A stretch of 64,000 nt of DNA from Pelagibius sp050043265 (GCA_050043265.1 JBHJIR010000016.1:1-64000), one strand, 5' to 3'; positions 36,731-46,680 are shown, counted from the stretch's first letter. The notes: generated by a model from the sequence alone, not told the origin. Made by a program: numbers and translations.

Positions 36731-37569
36731 ACCGGCCGGCCGCTGCCCTTGATGGTCGCGCGGTGCATGACCCGGGTGTAGGCCTTGTCGTCGTAGGGCG
36801 TCGCCTTGTGCATGGTCGAGCGGTTGTCCCAGATCACCACGTCGCCGACCTGCCACTTGTGGCGGTAGACGAAGCTGTCGGAGATGGCGTGGCTATTGAG
36901 CCGCGCCAGCAGGGCCGCGCCCTCTTCCGCCGGCAGGCCGACGATTTCCTTCACGATGTCCTCGCCGACGTAGAGCGACTTGCGTCCGGTTTCCGGATGG
37001 GTGCGCACGATGGGGTGCACGACGTCCGGCGTCTTTGCCTTCTGCTCCTCGGAGAGCGGATCGCGGTCGGCGAAAGCCTTGGCGTAGTACCCGGAATAGG
37101 AATGCACGGCTTTCAGGCCGGCGAGCGTCGCCTTGGTCTCCGCATCCAGCGCATCGTAGGCGGCGTACATGGAGGCGAACAGCGTGTCGGCGCCCTCCGG
37201 CGGCACTTCGCGGGAATACAGCACGGAACCGAGGCAGGGCACCTCCAGGTAGGACCAGTCGGAGTGCCAGTTCCAGCCTTCCTTGTGGTTGCCGATGGGC
37301 TTGCCGGCGACCGCCTTGTTGGACAGCACGTAGAGTTCCGGATAGGGAGGCGTCAGAAACTGCTTCAGGACGTGAATTTCCAGGTCGCCGAACCGCTTGG
37401 CGAAAGCGACGTGCTCGGCCTCGCTCATCTCCTGGTCCCGGATCAGCACCAGGCAGTGATCGTTGAGGGCCTGGCGGATCGCGGCGAAACTCTCGTTGTT
37501 CAGCGGCTCGGAGAGATCCACCCCGGTCACTTCAACGCCCAACACGGGGCCGAGCGGCTTCAGCTCCAT
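36727..37569 (-). CDS. TauD/TfdA-family 2OG-dependent dioxygenase
   Basis: A 280-residue 2-oxoglutarate/Fe(II) dioxygenase. Iron ligands: WHSD (HxD) and the distal histidine in NRSTMHKATPYDD; the 2OG-binding arginine is in RVMHRATIKG. The ATG at 37569 follows an AAGGAGA ribosome site. Family members oxidise taurine, 2,4-D, alkyl sulfates or other small carboxylates and often release the group through a hydroxylated intermediate. No sulfonate genes lie nearby; the ABC importer upstream is NMT1/ThiY-like, so the substrate is probably another heteroatom-containing compound. Confidence 0.9.
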   Translation of the reverse strand: MELKPLGPVLGVEVTGVDLSEPLNNESFAAIRQALNDHCLVLIRDQEMSEAEHVAFAKRFGDLEIHVLKQFLTPPYPELYVLSNKAVAGKPIGNHKEGWNWHSDWSYLEVPCLGSVLYSREVPPEGADTLFASMYAAYDALDAETKATLAGLKAVHSYSGYYAKAFADRDPLSEEQKAKTPDVVHPIVRTHPETGRKSLYVGEDIVKEIVGLPAEEGAALLARLNSHAISDSFVYRHKWQVGDVVIWDNRSTMHKATPYDDKAYTRVMHRATIKGSGRPV

Positions 37570-37605
37570 AACGAAAAGTCTCCTTCCAGACAGAAAAACG
37601 AAAAT

Positions 37606-38379
37606 TCAGTCGCGATAGCTCGGGTCGAGATCGTCGAGCAGACGCACGAAGCCCGGCCACTCTCGGCTGCCGGGCCAGCGGATGTCGCCCTGCAGCTCGG
37701 TGAACTGCCGCGCGGTGTGCTCGCAGACCTCCGGCGGCGGCAGGTGCAGGGCCTCGCCACGTGCCGCGGCGGCGGCCGGGGCGGCGAGTTGGATGCGGGC
37801 TGCCCGCTCGAAGTAATAGACCAGCATGAAGGCCTCCGGCACCGTCTGGCCCACGGTCATCACACCGTGGTTGCGCAGCAGCAGCACCCGGTAGCTGCCC
37901 AGGTTGGCGGCCAGCCGCGCCTGCTCCCCGGTATCCAGCACCACGCCCTCGTAGTCGTGCAGGCCGACCCGGTTGTAGAAGTGCATGGCGAACTGGCTGA
38001 GCGGCAGCAGACCGCTCTGCAGGGCGGAAACGGCGGTGGCCGCGGCCGAATGGGTATGCAGCACGCAGCGCGCGTCCGGACGCGCACGATGCACCGCTGC
38101 ATGAATGACGAAGCCGGCGCGGTTCACCTCATAATTGGTCGCCTCGACCTGGTTGCCCTCCAGGTCGATCTTCACCAGCGACGAGGCGGTGATCTCCCGG
38201 AAGAACATGCCGTAGGGATTGATCAGGAAATGCTCTTCGGCTCCGGGCACCCGCGCCGAGATATGGTTGTAGATCAGGTCGTCCATGCCGAAGTGGGCGA
38301 CCAGCCGGTAGCAGGCGGCAAGCTGCACACGCAGCTCGGCTTCGCTCTGTGGATAGACGGGGCCCGTTGCCGCGCTCAT
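37606..38379 (-). CDS. Class II aldolase/adducin-family protein
   Basis: A 257-residue protein; the ATG at 38379 overlaps the permease stop (TGATG). The zinc-binding histidines typical of class II aldolases appear in LHTHSAAATAV and in LLRNHGVMTVG. The family includes L-fuculose-phosphate-type aldolases and decarboxylases. It lies between two permeases and the TauD gene in one operon, so it should process the imported compound or a product of the TauD reaction. Whether it works as aldolase, decarboxylase or dehydratase cannot be told. Confidence 0.82.
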   Translation of the reverse strand: MSAATGPVYPQSEAELRVQLAACYRLVAHFGMDDLIYNHISARVPGAEEHFLINPYGMFFREITASSLVKIDLEGNQVEATNYEVNRAGFVIHAAVHRARPDARCVLHTHSAAATAVSALQSGLLPLSQFAMHFYNRVGLHDYEGVVLDTGEQARLAANLGSYRVLLLRNHGVMTVGQTVPEAFMLVYYFERAARIQLAAPAAAAARGEALHLPPPEVCEHTARQFTELQGDIRWPGSREWPGFVRLLDDLDPSYRD

Positions 38380-39119
38380 CACTTCCACCATACGACCTTG
38401 CGGTCGATCCAGACCAGAATGAGATAGCGGACCATGCTGGCCGCCGACGATACGGCGATGGCCGCCCAGACCTGCAGGAAGTTCACCTGCTGGGTCGCCT
38501 GGAAGATGATCCAGCCGATGCCACGGTAAGCGCCCAGCATTTCGCTGACGATGGCAATGATCATGGCGCGCACGATGCCGACGCGCATGCCGTTGACCAG
38601 CGACGGCATCGCCGACGGCAGCCGCAGGGTCCACATGATGCGCAGCGGGCTGGCGCCGAAGCTGCGCAGCAGGTTGATCGCCGCGTCCTCCGGCCGCTTC
38701 AGGCCCTGCAGGGCGTTCAGCAGGATGACGAAGGAAACCGCGATCACCACCATGGCGATCTTGGAGGCCGGGCCGATGCCGAGCCAGATGAGCGCCAGCG
38801 GGGTGTAGGCCACCACCGGCACGCAGTTGATGGCGACCAGCATCGGCATCAGGGCGGTTTCCAGAGGCGGCACCAGGACCAGGATCATGGCCAGGACCAG
38901 GCCGATGGCGATACCGAGGGCAAAACCGGTGAGCGCCTCGTTGAGGGTCGCCAGCACCGCCTTCTGCAGCACCACCCACTCGTCGACCACGCCGCCGGCG
39001 ATGGCCAATGGTGAGGGCAGCACGAAGACCTGGACGTCGAAATACCACACCGCGGCTTCCCAGATCCCCAGCAACAGGCCCAGGCTGACGACCAGCGGCA
39101 GGAACCGCTCGCGGATCAT
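38379..39119 (-). CDS. ABC permease (SsuC/TauC/ThiX type), second
   Basis: About 246 residues from the ATG at 39119, overlapping the previous permease stop by 4 bases. Six membrane segments with a LLRSFGASPLRIMWTLRLPSA coupling loop. It is the second of two closely related permeases in this operon; importers of this type often have one or two. It would form a heterodimeric channel with its neighbour, served by the single ATPase gene upstream. Confidence 0.88.
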   Translation of the reverse strand: MIRERFLPLVVSLGLLLGIWEAAVWYFDVQVFVLPSPLAIAGGVVDEWVVLQKAVLATLNEALTGFALGIAIGLVLAMILVLVPPLETALMPMLVAINCVPVVAYTPLALIWLGIGPASKIAMVVIAVSFVILLNALQGLKRPEDAAINLLRSFGASPLRIMWTLRLPSAMPSLVNGMRVGIVRAMIIAIVSEMLGAYRGIGWIIFQATQQVNFLQVWAAIAVSSAASMVRYLILVWIDRKVVWWK

Positions 39120-39879
39120 GCGTCCGTCCGCCACCACACGACCCTCCGTTCGATAACGGCGACCACCGCATACAACGAGGCGCCCAACAGACCGCAAGTG
39201 ATGATCAGCGCCCACAGGCGCGGCACCGACTCGCTGTACATGGCCTGGATCAGCATGACGCCCAGCCCGACGGTATCGCCGAACCATTCGCCGACGATGG
39301 CGCCGATGAGCGACAGCGAGATGCCGAGCCGCAGGGCCACCGCCACGGTCGGCAGGGCCGCGGGAAAGCGCAGCTTCCAGAAGATCTGCACGGCGCTGGC
39401 CCCGAAGGCGCGCAGCAGTTGGATCTTCTGCGGGTCGACGGAGAGCATGCCGCTGTGGGTGTTCACCGTGACCGGAAAGAATGTGAGGTAGAAGGCGATC
39501 ACCACCTTGGAGAGGATGGTGTTGCCGAACCAGATGATGACCAGCGCCCCGAAGGCGACCACGGGAATGGTCTGCGACACCACGAAGATCGGGAACAGCG
39601 CGCGCTCCAAGGGACGGACCAGGGCAAAGGCAACGCCGCAGAGGATGCCGAAGGCGGCGCCGCTGACGAAACCGAGGCCGGTTTCAATGAAGGTGCGCAG
39701 CACGCTGCGGGCCAGGAAGGGACCGACCCGCCACGCCTCCACCGCCACGGCGCTGAGCGGTGGAAAGATGTGGGGGGAGATTTCGGCGCCGCGGGCGACC
39801 GCCTCCCACAACAGTCCCATCGCCACGATGGTGCCCAGCGGCAAGGCGATGGCACGCCAGAGCGAAGCGGCAGCGGATT

Positions 39880-39883
<4 letters not shown>
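39116..39883 (-). CDS. ABC permease (SsuC/TauC/ThiX type), first
   Basis: About 255 residues from the ATG at 39883, which overlaps the ATPase stop by 4 bases. About six membrane segments with the coupling loop LLRAFGASAVQIFWKLRFPAALP and a GLGFVSGAAFGILCGV helix. A channel subunit of the NMT1/ThiY-type importer, paired with the permease just downstream. Confidence 0.88.
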
Positions 39884-40731
<848 letters not shown>

Positions 40732-40791
40732 TACCGATCGGATCTCCGCTGCGGAAAGCTTACTGATTTAAGAACATACGGCCGAAGCCTG

Positions 40792-41832
40792 TTACGGCAT
40801 CTTGATGTCGTCCGGGGCCGCCTTCAGGAAGCTGTCGCCGAACGCCGCCCTCTCGTCGACCGGCTTGGAGAAGACACCGGCGCCCATCAGGATGTCCTGC
40901 TGCTTCTGCAGCGCGTCGTACTGAATCTCGAACATCATCTTGGTTCCCTCCGGCACCATCACCTTGGCGATCATCTTGATCATCGCTTCCTGATGCACCC
41001 GCTCCAGCGACGGATCGGCTTCCAGGATGATATCGACCGCCTCGTCCTGATGCTGCAGGGCGTACTGCCAGCCTTTCAGCGTGGCATTGACGAAGTTCTG
41101 CACCAGTTGCGGCTTCTCCTTGATCAGCGTCTCGGTGGTAACCAGGGTGTCGCGCTGCACGGTGATGCCGAAATCGTCCGGCTGGAACAGGCGCAGGTTG
41201 GTGATGCCCTTCTCCAGCAGTGTCTGGTACTCGTTGTAGAGCGTCGCTACGGCGACATCGACGTCCTTCTCGATGAAGGGGTTCATCGACACCGACTGCG
41301 GCACCAGCTCGTATTCGCCTTCCTTCAGGCCGGCGGTCGCCAGCATGGCGCGCAGGGTGTGCTGCGAGCCGGAGAACCACGACGAGATGGTCTTGCCCTT
41401 GAAATCGGCCAGCGTCTCGATGCCGGAATCGTCATAGGTGACGAAGGTGTAGGGGGTCTGCAGGTGCGCCACGCCGATGGCGACCAGGGGCAGGTCCTTG
41501 TCGCGCGCCGCCAGATGGCTTTCCACGCCGCCGGTCAGCCCGAAGGTGTCGGCGCCCGAGGCCACCAGCGAGTCGGCATTCAGGTTCGGGCCGCCCGGGT
41601 TGATGGTCAGGTCGATGCCGGCTTCTTCATAGAACCCCTTCGCCTTGGCCACGTAGAAGCCGGCGAACTGGGCCTGGGTCAGCCACTTCAGGCGCAGGCT
41701 CGCCTGTTCCATCGCCTGGGCGGCGCTGCCCAGACCCAGGATGAGCGCAGAGCCCACCACCAAGGCGCCGACCCCGGCGACAAACCGCCGGCGCCCCGCC
41801 GTCTCCCTGCTCTGCTTTCGGAAGGAATCCAT
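40792..41832 (-). CDS. NMT1/ThiY-type ABC binding protein
   Basis: About 346 residues from the ATG at 41832, with GGAGG eight bases upstream; an in-frame TTG six bases earlier is too close to that site. Twin-arginine-like RRR cluster then a signal peptide to about residue 40. The body is NMT1/THI5-like: RLKWLTQAQFAGFYVAKAKGFYEEAGID, and NADSLVASGADTFGLTG. Relatives bind hydroxymethylpyrimidine, riboflavin precursors, sulfonates or other small ring compounds. It starts the leftward operon binding protein-ATPase-permease-permease-aldolase-TauD-hydrolase. Confidence 0.9.
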   Translation of the reverse strand: MDSFRKQSRETAGRRRFVAGVGALVVGSALILGLGSAAQAMEQASLRLKWLTQAQFAGFYVAKAKGFYEEAGIDLTINPGGPNLNADSLVASGADTFGLTGGVESHLAARDKDLPLVAIGVAHLQTPYTFVTYDDSGIETLADFKGKTISSWFSGSQHTLRAMLATAGLKEGEYELVPQSVSMNPFIEKDVDVAVATLYNEYQTLLEKGITNLRLFQPDDFGITVQRDTLVTTETLIKEKPQLVQNFVNATLKGWQYALQHQDEAVDIILEADPSLERVHQEAMIKMIAKVMVPEGTKMMFEIQYDALQKQQDILMGAGVFSKPVDERAAFGDSFLKAAPDDIKMP

Positions 41833-42241
41833 GCTCAAGCCTCCATGTTATTGCTGCAGGCGCACTATGCCCCTGCCCCCTTTCAGCAAGCGCCGTGCCA
41901 GATGTCCGAAGAGACCGCCGACAGCCGCCAAAGGCCATCGCCACGCAGCCCTGGCGCCCGCCAAGCCGGCGGCCTGACTGGGTTTGCGGCGGGCGGCCCG
42001 GCCGGACCTGGCGGCGCGGTCCGGCCGTCCGCGGCATGCCGAAAACAGCTTCGGTGTACACAAATGCTATTTTTTGTGCACATACCGGAAGCAAATGCCC
42101 AAAATCTGTCCGCATACCTGCCCTAAATCGCGACATTCATCGCTCAGACGTCCTATTGGCCCAAGGTTTTCTGAATTCGCATGGACAGATTTCCCCTCTT
42201 TGGATACACAAGAGGAGATCACCGCATTTCCGGGGCCCCGC
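41833..42241. other. Intergenic region between divergent binding-protein and HD genes
   Basis: A 409-base non-coding gap. The left 200 bases are GC-rich. At 42055-42082 lies an inverted repeat that is a good operator candidate, in a short AT-rich patch likely to hold the promoters for both arms. Nothing else is recognised: no tRNA, riboswitch-like stem or repeat. Confidence 0.6.
42055..42082. promoter_or_regulatory. Inverted repeat operator candidate (GntR site)
   Basis: TGTACACAAA (42055-42064) and TTTGTGCACA (42073-42082) form an inverted repeat with one mismatch, spaced eight bases, in an AT-rich patch. The TGTACAC/GTGCACA half-sites fit the kind of dyad bound by FCD-type GntR regulators, and a GntR gene lies at 42972-43661. 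Related TGTATGCAC and TGTATTCAC half-sites occur before the SDR gene. Confidence 0.5.
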
Positions 42242-42862
42242 ATGAGCGACTCACAGCAGCAATCCGACCTGCCCGCCGAAGCGTCAGGAGAGGCGTCAGG
42301 GGAGGAACGGGCCTCCTACCGCTCCATTCTGGAGAGCGGGCCGCAGGACTACGTGATCCAGGGGCGCTATCTGAAGCAGCATCACGCCGGCATCGCCGAC
42401 CTCTATCTGGGCCTCCTGAAATCCCTGGAAACCCCGCACCTGGGCTTTCCGGTCGACCGCTTCGAGCACTCGCTGCAGACCGCGACGCGGGCCCTGCGCG
42501 ACGGCCGCGATGACGAGTACGTCTTCGTCGCCCTGTTCCACGACGTCGGCGACGCGGTGGCCCCGGCCAACCATCCGGAGGCCGGCGCGGCGCTGCTGCG
42601 GCCCTATATCTCCGACGACAACTACTGGCTGGTACGCAATCACGGCGTCTTCCAGGGCTACTACTACTATCACTTCCTGGGCCGCGACCGGGACCTGCGC
42701 GAGCGTTACCGCGGCCATCCCATGTTCGAGAAGACGGCGGAGTTCTGCGAGCTCTACGACCAGGCCGCCTTCGACAAGGACTACGACTCAGCGCCGCTCA
42801 GCGCCTTCGAACCGCTGGTGCGGCGCGTGCTTTCGCAGCCGCCGCGCTTTGTTTTCGAGTGA
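42242..42862 (+). CDS. HD-domain protein (diiron oxygenase/phosphohydrolase family)
   Basis: A 206-residue protein from the ATG at 42242. The metal-binding HD pattern is complete: H76 in FEHSLQTA, the H100-D101 pair in VALFHDVGDA, and H111 in PANHPEA, with further histidine and aspartate downstream. The HSLQTATRALRDGRDDEYVFVALFHD wording recalls the PhnZ/TmpB and inositol-oxygenase branch of the HD superfamily, where a mixed-valent diiron site oxidises C-H bonds, rather than a nucleotidase. That branch placement is from pattern memory. It heads the rightward arm, next to a GntR regulator. Confidence 0.75.
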   Translation: MSDSQQQSDLPAEASGEASGEERASYRSILESGPQDYVIQGRYLKQHHAGIADLYLGLLKSLETPHLGFPVDRFEHSLQTATRALRDGRDDEYVFVALFHDVGDAVAPANHPEAGAALLRPYISDDNYWLVRNHGVFQGYYYYHFLGRDRDLRERYRGHPMFEKTAEFCELYDQAAFDKDYDSAPLSAFEPLVRRVLSQPPRFVFE

Positions 42863-42971
42863 ACCGCCAAGCCTTTGGGCCCCGGCGCCACAGGCACCCT
42901 GCCCTTCGGCGGCCAAGCCTGTCATGATGACCGTGAGTTGAAGAACGACTCCGAATAACGACAAGAGACCG

Positions 42972-43661
42972 ATGAAGCTGAAGCTCCAGACCGCCCAGAA
43001 CGAAACCCGCGCCGAGGCCTTGCGGCGCACCCTCGAGGCCGAGATCCTGGGTGGCACCCTGCGCCCCGGCGACCGCCTGGACGAGGTCGAACTGGCCGCC
43101 CGCTTCGGCGTTTCGCGCACGCCGGTGCGCCAGGCCCTGCATGCGCTGGCCGCCGGCGGGCTGCTGGACATCAAGTCGCGCCAGGGCGCCTGCGTGTCCT
43201 CGCTGTCCATCGCCATGCTGCTGGAGATGTTCCAGATGATGGCCGAATTGGAGGGGCTCTGTGCCAGCTTTGCCGCGCGCCGCGCCCGCCCCGAGCAGCG
43301 CCGCCAGTTGCAGGACATCCACGAGCGCCTGGTGCGCACCTTCGACGAGCACGATCCCGAGCGCTTCTACGAGGTAAACCGCGAGTTCCACGAAGCGGTC
43401 TACGCCGCGGCCAACTCCGAATTCATCGCCGACCAGACCCTGGCCCTGCGCAACCGGGTGTCGCCCTACCGGCGCTACGTGACCTTCCAGCCCGGGCGCA
43501 TGGCCGCCACCCTGGGCGAGCACGAAGAGGTGCTGAAGGCGATCCTCGCCTCCAATCCCGCCGCCGCGCAGCAGGCCATGCGCAGCCATGTGAACCTGCT
43601 GGGCGACAACCTGACCGATTTCATCGCCGCCATTCCGGCCGAAACCCTGAAGGCCGGCTGA
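42972..43661 (+). CDS. GntR-family regulator, FCD type
   Basis: A 229-residue regulator. The winged helix-turn-helix (ILGGTLRPGDRLDEVELAARFGVSRTPVRQALHAL) covers residues 20-75; the remainder is an all-helical FCD domain with the usual acidic and histidine residues (EHDPERFYEVNREFHEAVY and MRSHVNLLGDN) that bind a metal and a carboxylate effector. It sits between the two catabolic arms and probably represses both until their substrate or an intermediate is present. Confidence 0.9.
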   Translation: MKLKLQTAQNETRAEALRRTLEAEILGGTLRPGDRLDEVELAARFGVSRTPVRQALHALAAGGLLDIKSRQGACVSSLSIAMLLEMFQMMAELEGLCASFAARRARPEQRRQLQDIHERLVRTFDEHDPERFYEVNREFHEAVYAAANSEFIADQTLALRNRVSPYRRYVTFQPGRMAATLGEHEEVLKAILASNPAAAQQAMRSHVNLLGDNLTDFIAAIPAETLKAG

Positions 43662-43674
43662 GCCGTCCCGGCCC

Positions 43675-43696
43675 TTTCCCGCTTCACGGCGGGAAA
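43675..43696. terminator. Hairpin after GntR gene
   Basis: TTTCCCGC (43675-43682) pairs with GCGGGAAA (43689-43696) around a six-base loop, 14 bases past the GntR stop. A short A-run follows on the plus strand rather than a U-run, so termination strength is doubtful. Confidence 0.4.
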
Positions 43697-43737
43697 AACG
43701 CCCGGCGGGCGGAATCCCGGTTGACGGCAGCCCTTCA

Positions 43738-43767
43738 TGTATGCACGTTTGGCTTTCTTGTATTCAC
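43738..43767 (+). promoter_or_regulatory. Two TGTATKCAC half-sites before SDR gene
   Basis: TGTATGCAC (43738-43746) and TGTATTCAC (43759-43767), 21 bases apart, precede the SDR ATG by 28 bases. They resemble the TGTACAC/TGTGCAC arms of the dyad at 42055-42082, so the GntR protein may also act here. Confidence 0.4.
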
Positions 43768-43794
43768 ATGATGGCGAAGGGCTAGGGGCAGCAC

Positions 43795-44595
43795 ATGGAT
43801 CTCGGTCTACAGGGAAAGCGGGTTCTCATCACCGGGGCATCGAAGGGTATCGGCGAAGCCGCGGCCTGGTCCTTTGCCCGGGAAGGCTGCGCCCTGCAGC
43901 TGGCGGCCCGTTCCGCCGAGGCGCTGGAGCGCATCCAGCAGGACATCGGCGCCGAGCACGGTGTCCCCGTGACCATCCACCCCATGGACCTGGCCAGCGA
44001 CGCGCAGATGTGCGCCCTGGCCGAGGCCGTCGGCGATGTCGACGTGCTGGTGAACAACGCCGGCAACATCCCTTCCGGCCCGCTGGACGCCGTCGACGAC
44101 GCGGCCTGGCGCCAGGGCTTCAACCTGAAGGTCTTCGGCTACGTCTCCCTCACCCGCGCCATCTACGCGAAGATGCAGGCGCGGCGCGACGGCGTCATCA
44201 TCAACGACATCGGCAATTCCGGTGAGAACTGGGACGCCAACTACATCGCCGGCTCCACCGGCAACGCCGCGCTGATGGCCTTCACCCGCGCGCTGGGCGG
44301 CGTCAGCCTGGACTACGGCGTGCGCGTGCTGGGCGTGAACCCGGGACCGGTCGAGACCGACCGCATGGTGCGGCTGATGAAGCGGCGCGCGACCGACCTG
44401 TTCGGCGACGAGGACCGCTGGCGCGACCTCTTCGACCGCTATCCCGGCGGCCGCCCGGCGACCGCCGAGGAAGTGGCCGACCTGATGGTCTTCCTCGCCT
44501 CGCCGCGCGCCGGCTACATCACCGGCACCATCGTCACCATCGACGGCGGCATCGCCTCGCGCGGCTCGATCATCAAGGAGGGCGGGCGCAAGTGA
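43795..44595 (+). CDS. Short-chain dehydrogenase/reductase lacking the YxxxK lysine
   Basis: A 266-residue SDR. The nucleotide-binding GASKGIG and the NNAGNIP motif are present. At the active site the sequence reads NYIAGSTGNAAL: the tyrosine is there but the lysine four residues on is a serine. I recall an SDR branch with this YIAGS pattern, so it may be a natural variant rather than damage. C-terminal GYITGTIVTIDGGIA is typical. The stop overlaps the aminotransferase start by 4 bases. Confidence 0.85.
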   Translation: MDLGLQGKRVLITGASKGIGEAAAWSFAREGCALQLAARSAEALERIQQDIGAEHGVPVTIHPMDLASDAQMCALAEAVGDVDVLVNNAGNIPSGPLDAVDDAAWRQGFNLKVFGYVSLTRAIYAKMQARRDGVIINDIGNSGENWDANYIAGSTGNAALMAFTRALGGVSLDYGVRVLGVNPGPVETDRMVRLMKRRATDLFGDEDRWRDLFDRYPGGRPATAEEVADLMVFLASPRAGYITGTIVTIDGGIASRGSIIKEGGRK

Positions 44596-45764
44596 GCACC
44601 CCCGCACCCAAGGCGACCTCCCAACCTGCCGCGAGCGATCTGGAAGCGAAGAACGCCTACTTCGACCGCCTGTTCAACGATGCCGACCTGAAGTGGCTGG
44701 GCCAGAACACCAATCACGTGCCGCTGCACCCCAAGGTGCGCCAGGCGCTGCACGTCGCCGTCGACGCCGAGGGCTTCCACGGCTACGCACCGCCGGCCGG
44801 GCTCGAGACGCTGCGCCGGGCCATCGTCGACGACCTGGACCTGCCCGGCGCGCGCGCGGTCGTCACCGACGGCGCGGTTTCGGCGCTGGCCATGGCGGTG
44901 CGCGCCTTCTGCGGGCCGGGCCGCAACATGGTGACCACCGATCCCGGCTGGAAGTGGCCGCTGCTGTTCGCCCGTCAGGCCGGCGCCGAGATTACGGAGA
45001 TTCCGATCTGGGGCGCCGAGCACGCCTTCCGCCTGTCGCCCGAGCGGCTCGCCGCCGCGGTCGACGAAACGACCGCGGTGATCTATCTGGTCGATCCCAA
45101 CAATCCGCTGGGCATCTGCTATACGCCGGAAGAGATCGCCGCCTTCTGCGATATCGCCCGCGAGGTTGGCGCCGTGCTGATCCACGACAGCACTTACCGC
45201 GACTTCGCCAAGGTTCACACCCCGGCAACGCGCCTCTATCCCGAAGGCGCCCTTACCGTCGTCAGCTTCTCCAAGTGGCTGGGCCTCGCCGGCCTGCGCA
45301 TCGGCGCCCTGGTTGGCGAACCGGCACTGCTGGAACGCGCCGCCGCCTGGTCCCAGGCGCCGCTGGGCGCCAACGTCATCGCCCAGCAGGCGGCACTGGC
45401 CGGCCTCGCGGTGAAGGCCGAATGGATGGCCGAGGTGCAGCCGCTGCAACTGGCCAACCAGGCGCGCATCAAGGCCGTGGTCGACACGCTGGACGGTTTC
45501 TCCCTGCCGGTCTATCCGTCCCAGGGCAACTTCCTGGTGGTGGAATGCGCCGAGGCCGGCATCCGGCCCGAAGCCCTGGTCGCGGAGTTCGGCGCGCACG
45601 GCATCATGATCCGCCAGGGCAGCTATCACACGCCGCGCTTCGGCGACCGTTTCATCAAGGTCAGCACCACGGTGCCGGCGGACTGGATGGAAGCCTTCTG
45701 CGCGCTGCTGCCGGCGCTGGCCGAACGCGCGCGCACGCGCAACGAGATACCCGCCCTCTTCTAG
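44592..45764 (+). CDS. Class I/II PLP-dependent aminotransferase
   Basis: A 390-residue aminotransferase with a GTG start overlapping the SDR stop (GTGA). The PLP lysine is in SFSKWLGLAGLRIG, with the YLVDPNNPLGICY and DSTYRDF segments that hold the pyridine ring. It belongs to the aspartate-aminotransferase fold. In this operon it would remove or transfer the amino group of a catabolic intermediate. Confidence 0.9.
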   Translation: MSTPAPKATSQPAASDLEAKNAYFDRLFNDADLKWLGQNTNHVPLHPKVRQALHVAVDAEGFHGYAPPAGLETLRRAIVDDLDLPGARAVVTDGAVSALAMAVRAFCGPGRNMVTTDPGWKWPLLFARQAGAEITEIPIWGAEHAFRLSPERLAAAVDETTAVIYLVDPNNPLGICYTPEEIAAFCDIAREVGAVLIHDSTYRDFAKVHTPATRLYPEGALTVVSFSKWLGLAGLRIGALVGEPALLERAAAWSQAPLGANVIAQQAALAGLAVKAEWMAEVQPLQLANQARIKAVVDTLDGFSLPVYPSQGNFLVVECAEAGIRPEALVAEFGAHGIMIRQGSYHTPRFGDRFIKVSTTVPADWMEAFCALLPALAERARTRNEIPALF

Positions 45765-45790
45765 CAGGGCCGATGCAGGGGACGCGACGC

Positions 45791-46672
45791 ATGACCTACG
45801 CAGTTGCCCAAGACGGCACCCGCCTGTACCTGGAGGAGGCCGGCGACGGCACGCCGATCGTCTTCGTCCACGAGTTCGGCGGCAACTACGACGCCTGGGA
45901 GCCGCAGATGGCGTTCTTCGCGCGGCGCCACCGCTGCGTGACCTTCGCCGCGCGCGGCTATCCGCCCTCCGACATCCCGCAGGACGTCGAAGCCTATTCC
46001 CAGGCCATCGCGGTGAGCGACATCCTGGCGGTGATGGACCACCTGAAGATCGCCAAGGCCCACATCGTGGGTCTTTCCATGGGCGGCTTCGCGACGCTGC
46101 ACCTGGGCCTGACGGCGCCCGAGCGTGCGCTGTCGCTGACCATCGCCGGTGCCGGCTACGGCGCCGAAAAGCAGTTCGAAGACTACTTCAAAGGCGTGTC
46201 GATGGAGGTCGCCAAGAACTTCGAGACCAAGACTGCCAAGGTCTTTGCCGAGACCTATGCCGCCGGCGCCAGCCGGGTGCAGTTCCAGAACAAGGACCCG
46301 CGCGGTTGGCGCGCTTTCGCCGACCGCCTGGCCACCCACTCGGACATCGGCGCCGCCAACACCATGCGCGGCGTGCAGGCGCGGCGCCCGTCGCTCTACG
46401 ACCTGGAAGCCGAGATCGCCGCCATGACGGTGCCGGCGCTGGTCATGGTGGGCGACGAGGACGACCACTGCCTGCAGCCCGGCCTTTTCCTGAAGAAGAC
46501 CCTGCCGGCCGGCGGCCTCGCCATCCTGCCCAAGACCGGCCACACCCTGAACCTGGAAGAGCCGGAGTTGTTCAACACCCTGCTGCGCGAATTCATCGCC
46601 ACGGTCGAGGCCGGGCGCTGGCTGCCGCGCGACCCCCGGGCCAATCCCGGCGAAGTCATGAAGACCTCCTGA
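45791..46672 (+). CDS. Alpha/beta-hydrolase in rightward catabolic operon
   Basis: About 293 residues from the ATG at 45791; an in-frame ATG at 45773 adds six residues. Catalytic triad: serine in HIVGLSMGGFAT, aspartate in VMVGDEDDHC, histidine in LPKTGHTLNLEEP. The oxyanion turn reads VHEFGGNY. It overlaps nothing but is 26 bases after the aminotransferase and 8 before the M20 hydrolase. It could cleave an ester, amide or C-C bond of the catabolic substrate. Confidence 0.87.
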   Translation: MTYAVAQDGTRLYLEEAGDGTPIVFVHEFGGNYDAWEPQMAFFARRHRCVTFAARGYPPSDIPQDVEAYSQAIAVSDILAVMDHLKIAKAHIVGLSMGGFATLHLGLTAPERALSLTIAGAGYGAEKQFEDYFKGVSMEVAKNFETKTAKVFAETYAAGASRVQFQNKDPRGWRAFADRLATHSDIGAANTMRGVQARRPSLYDLEAEIAAMTVPALVMVGDEDDHCLQPGLFLKKTLPAGGLAILPKTGHTLNLEEPELFNTLLREFIATVEAGRWLPRDPRANPGEVMKTS

Positions 46673-46680
46673 TCCCGGTT

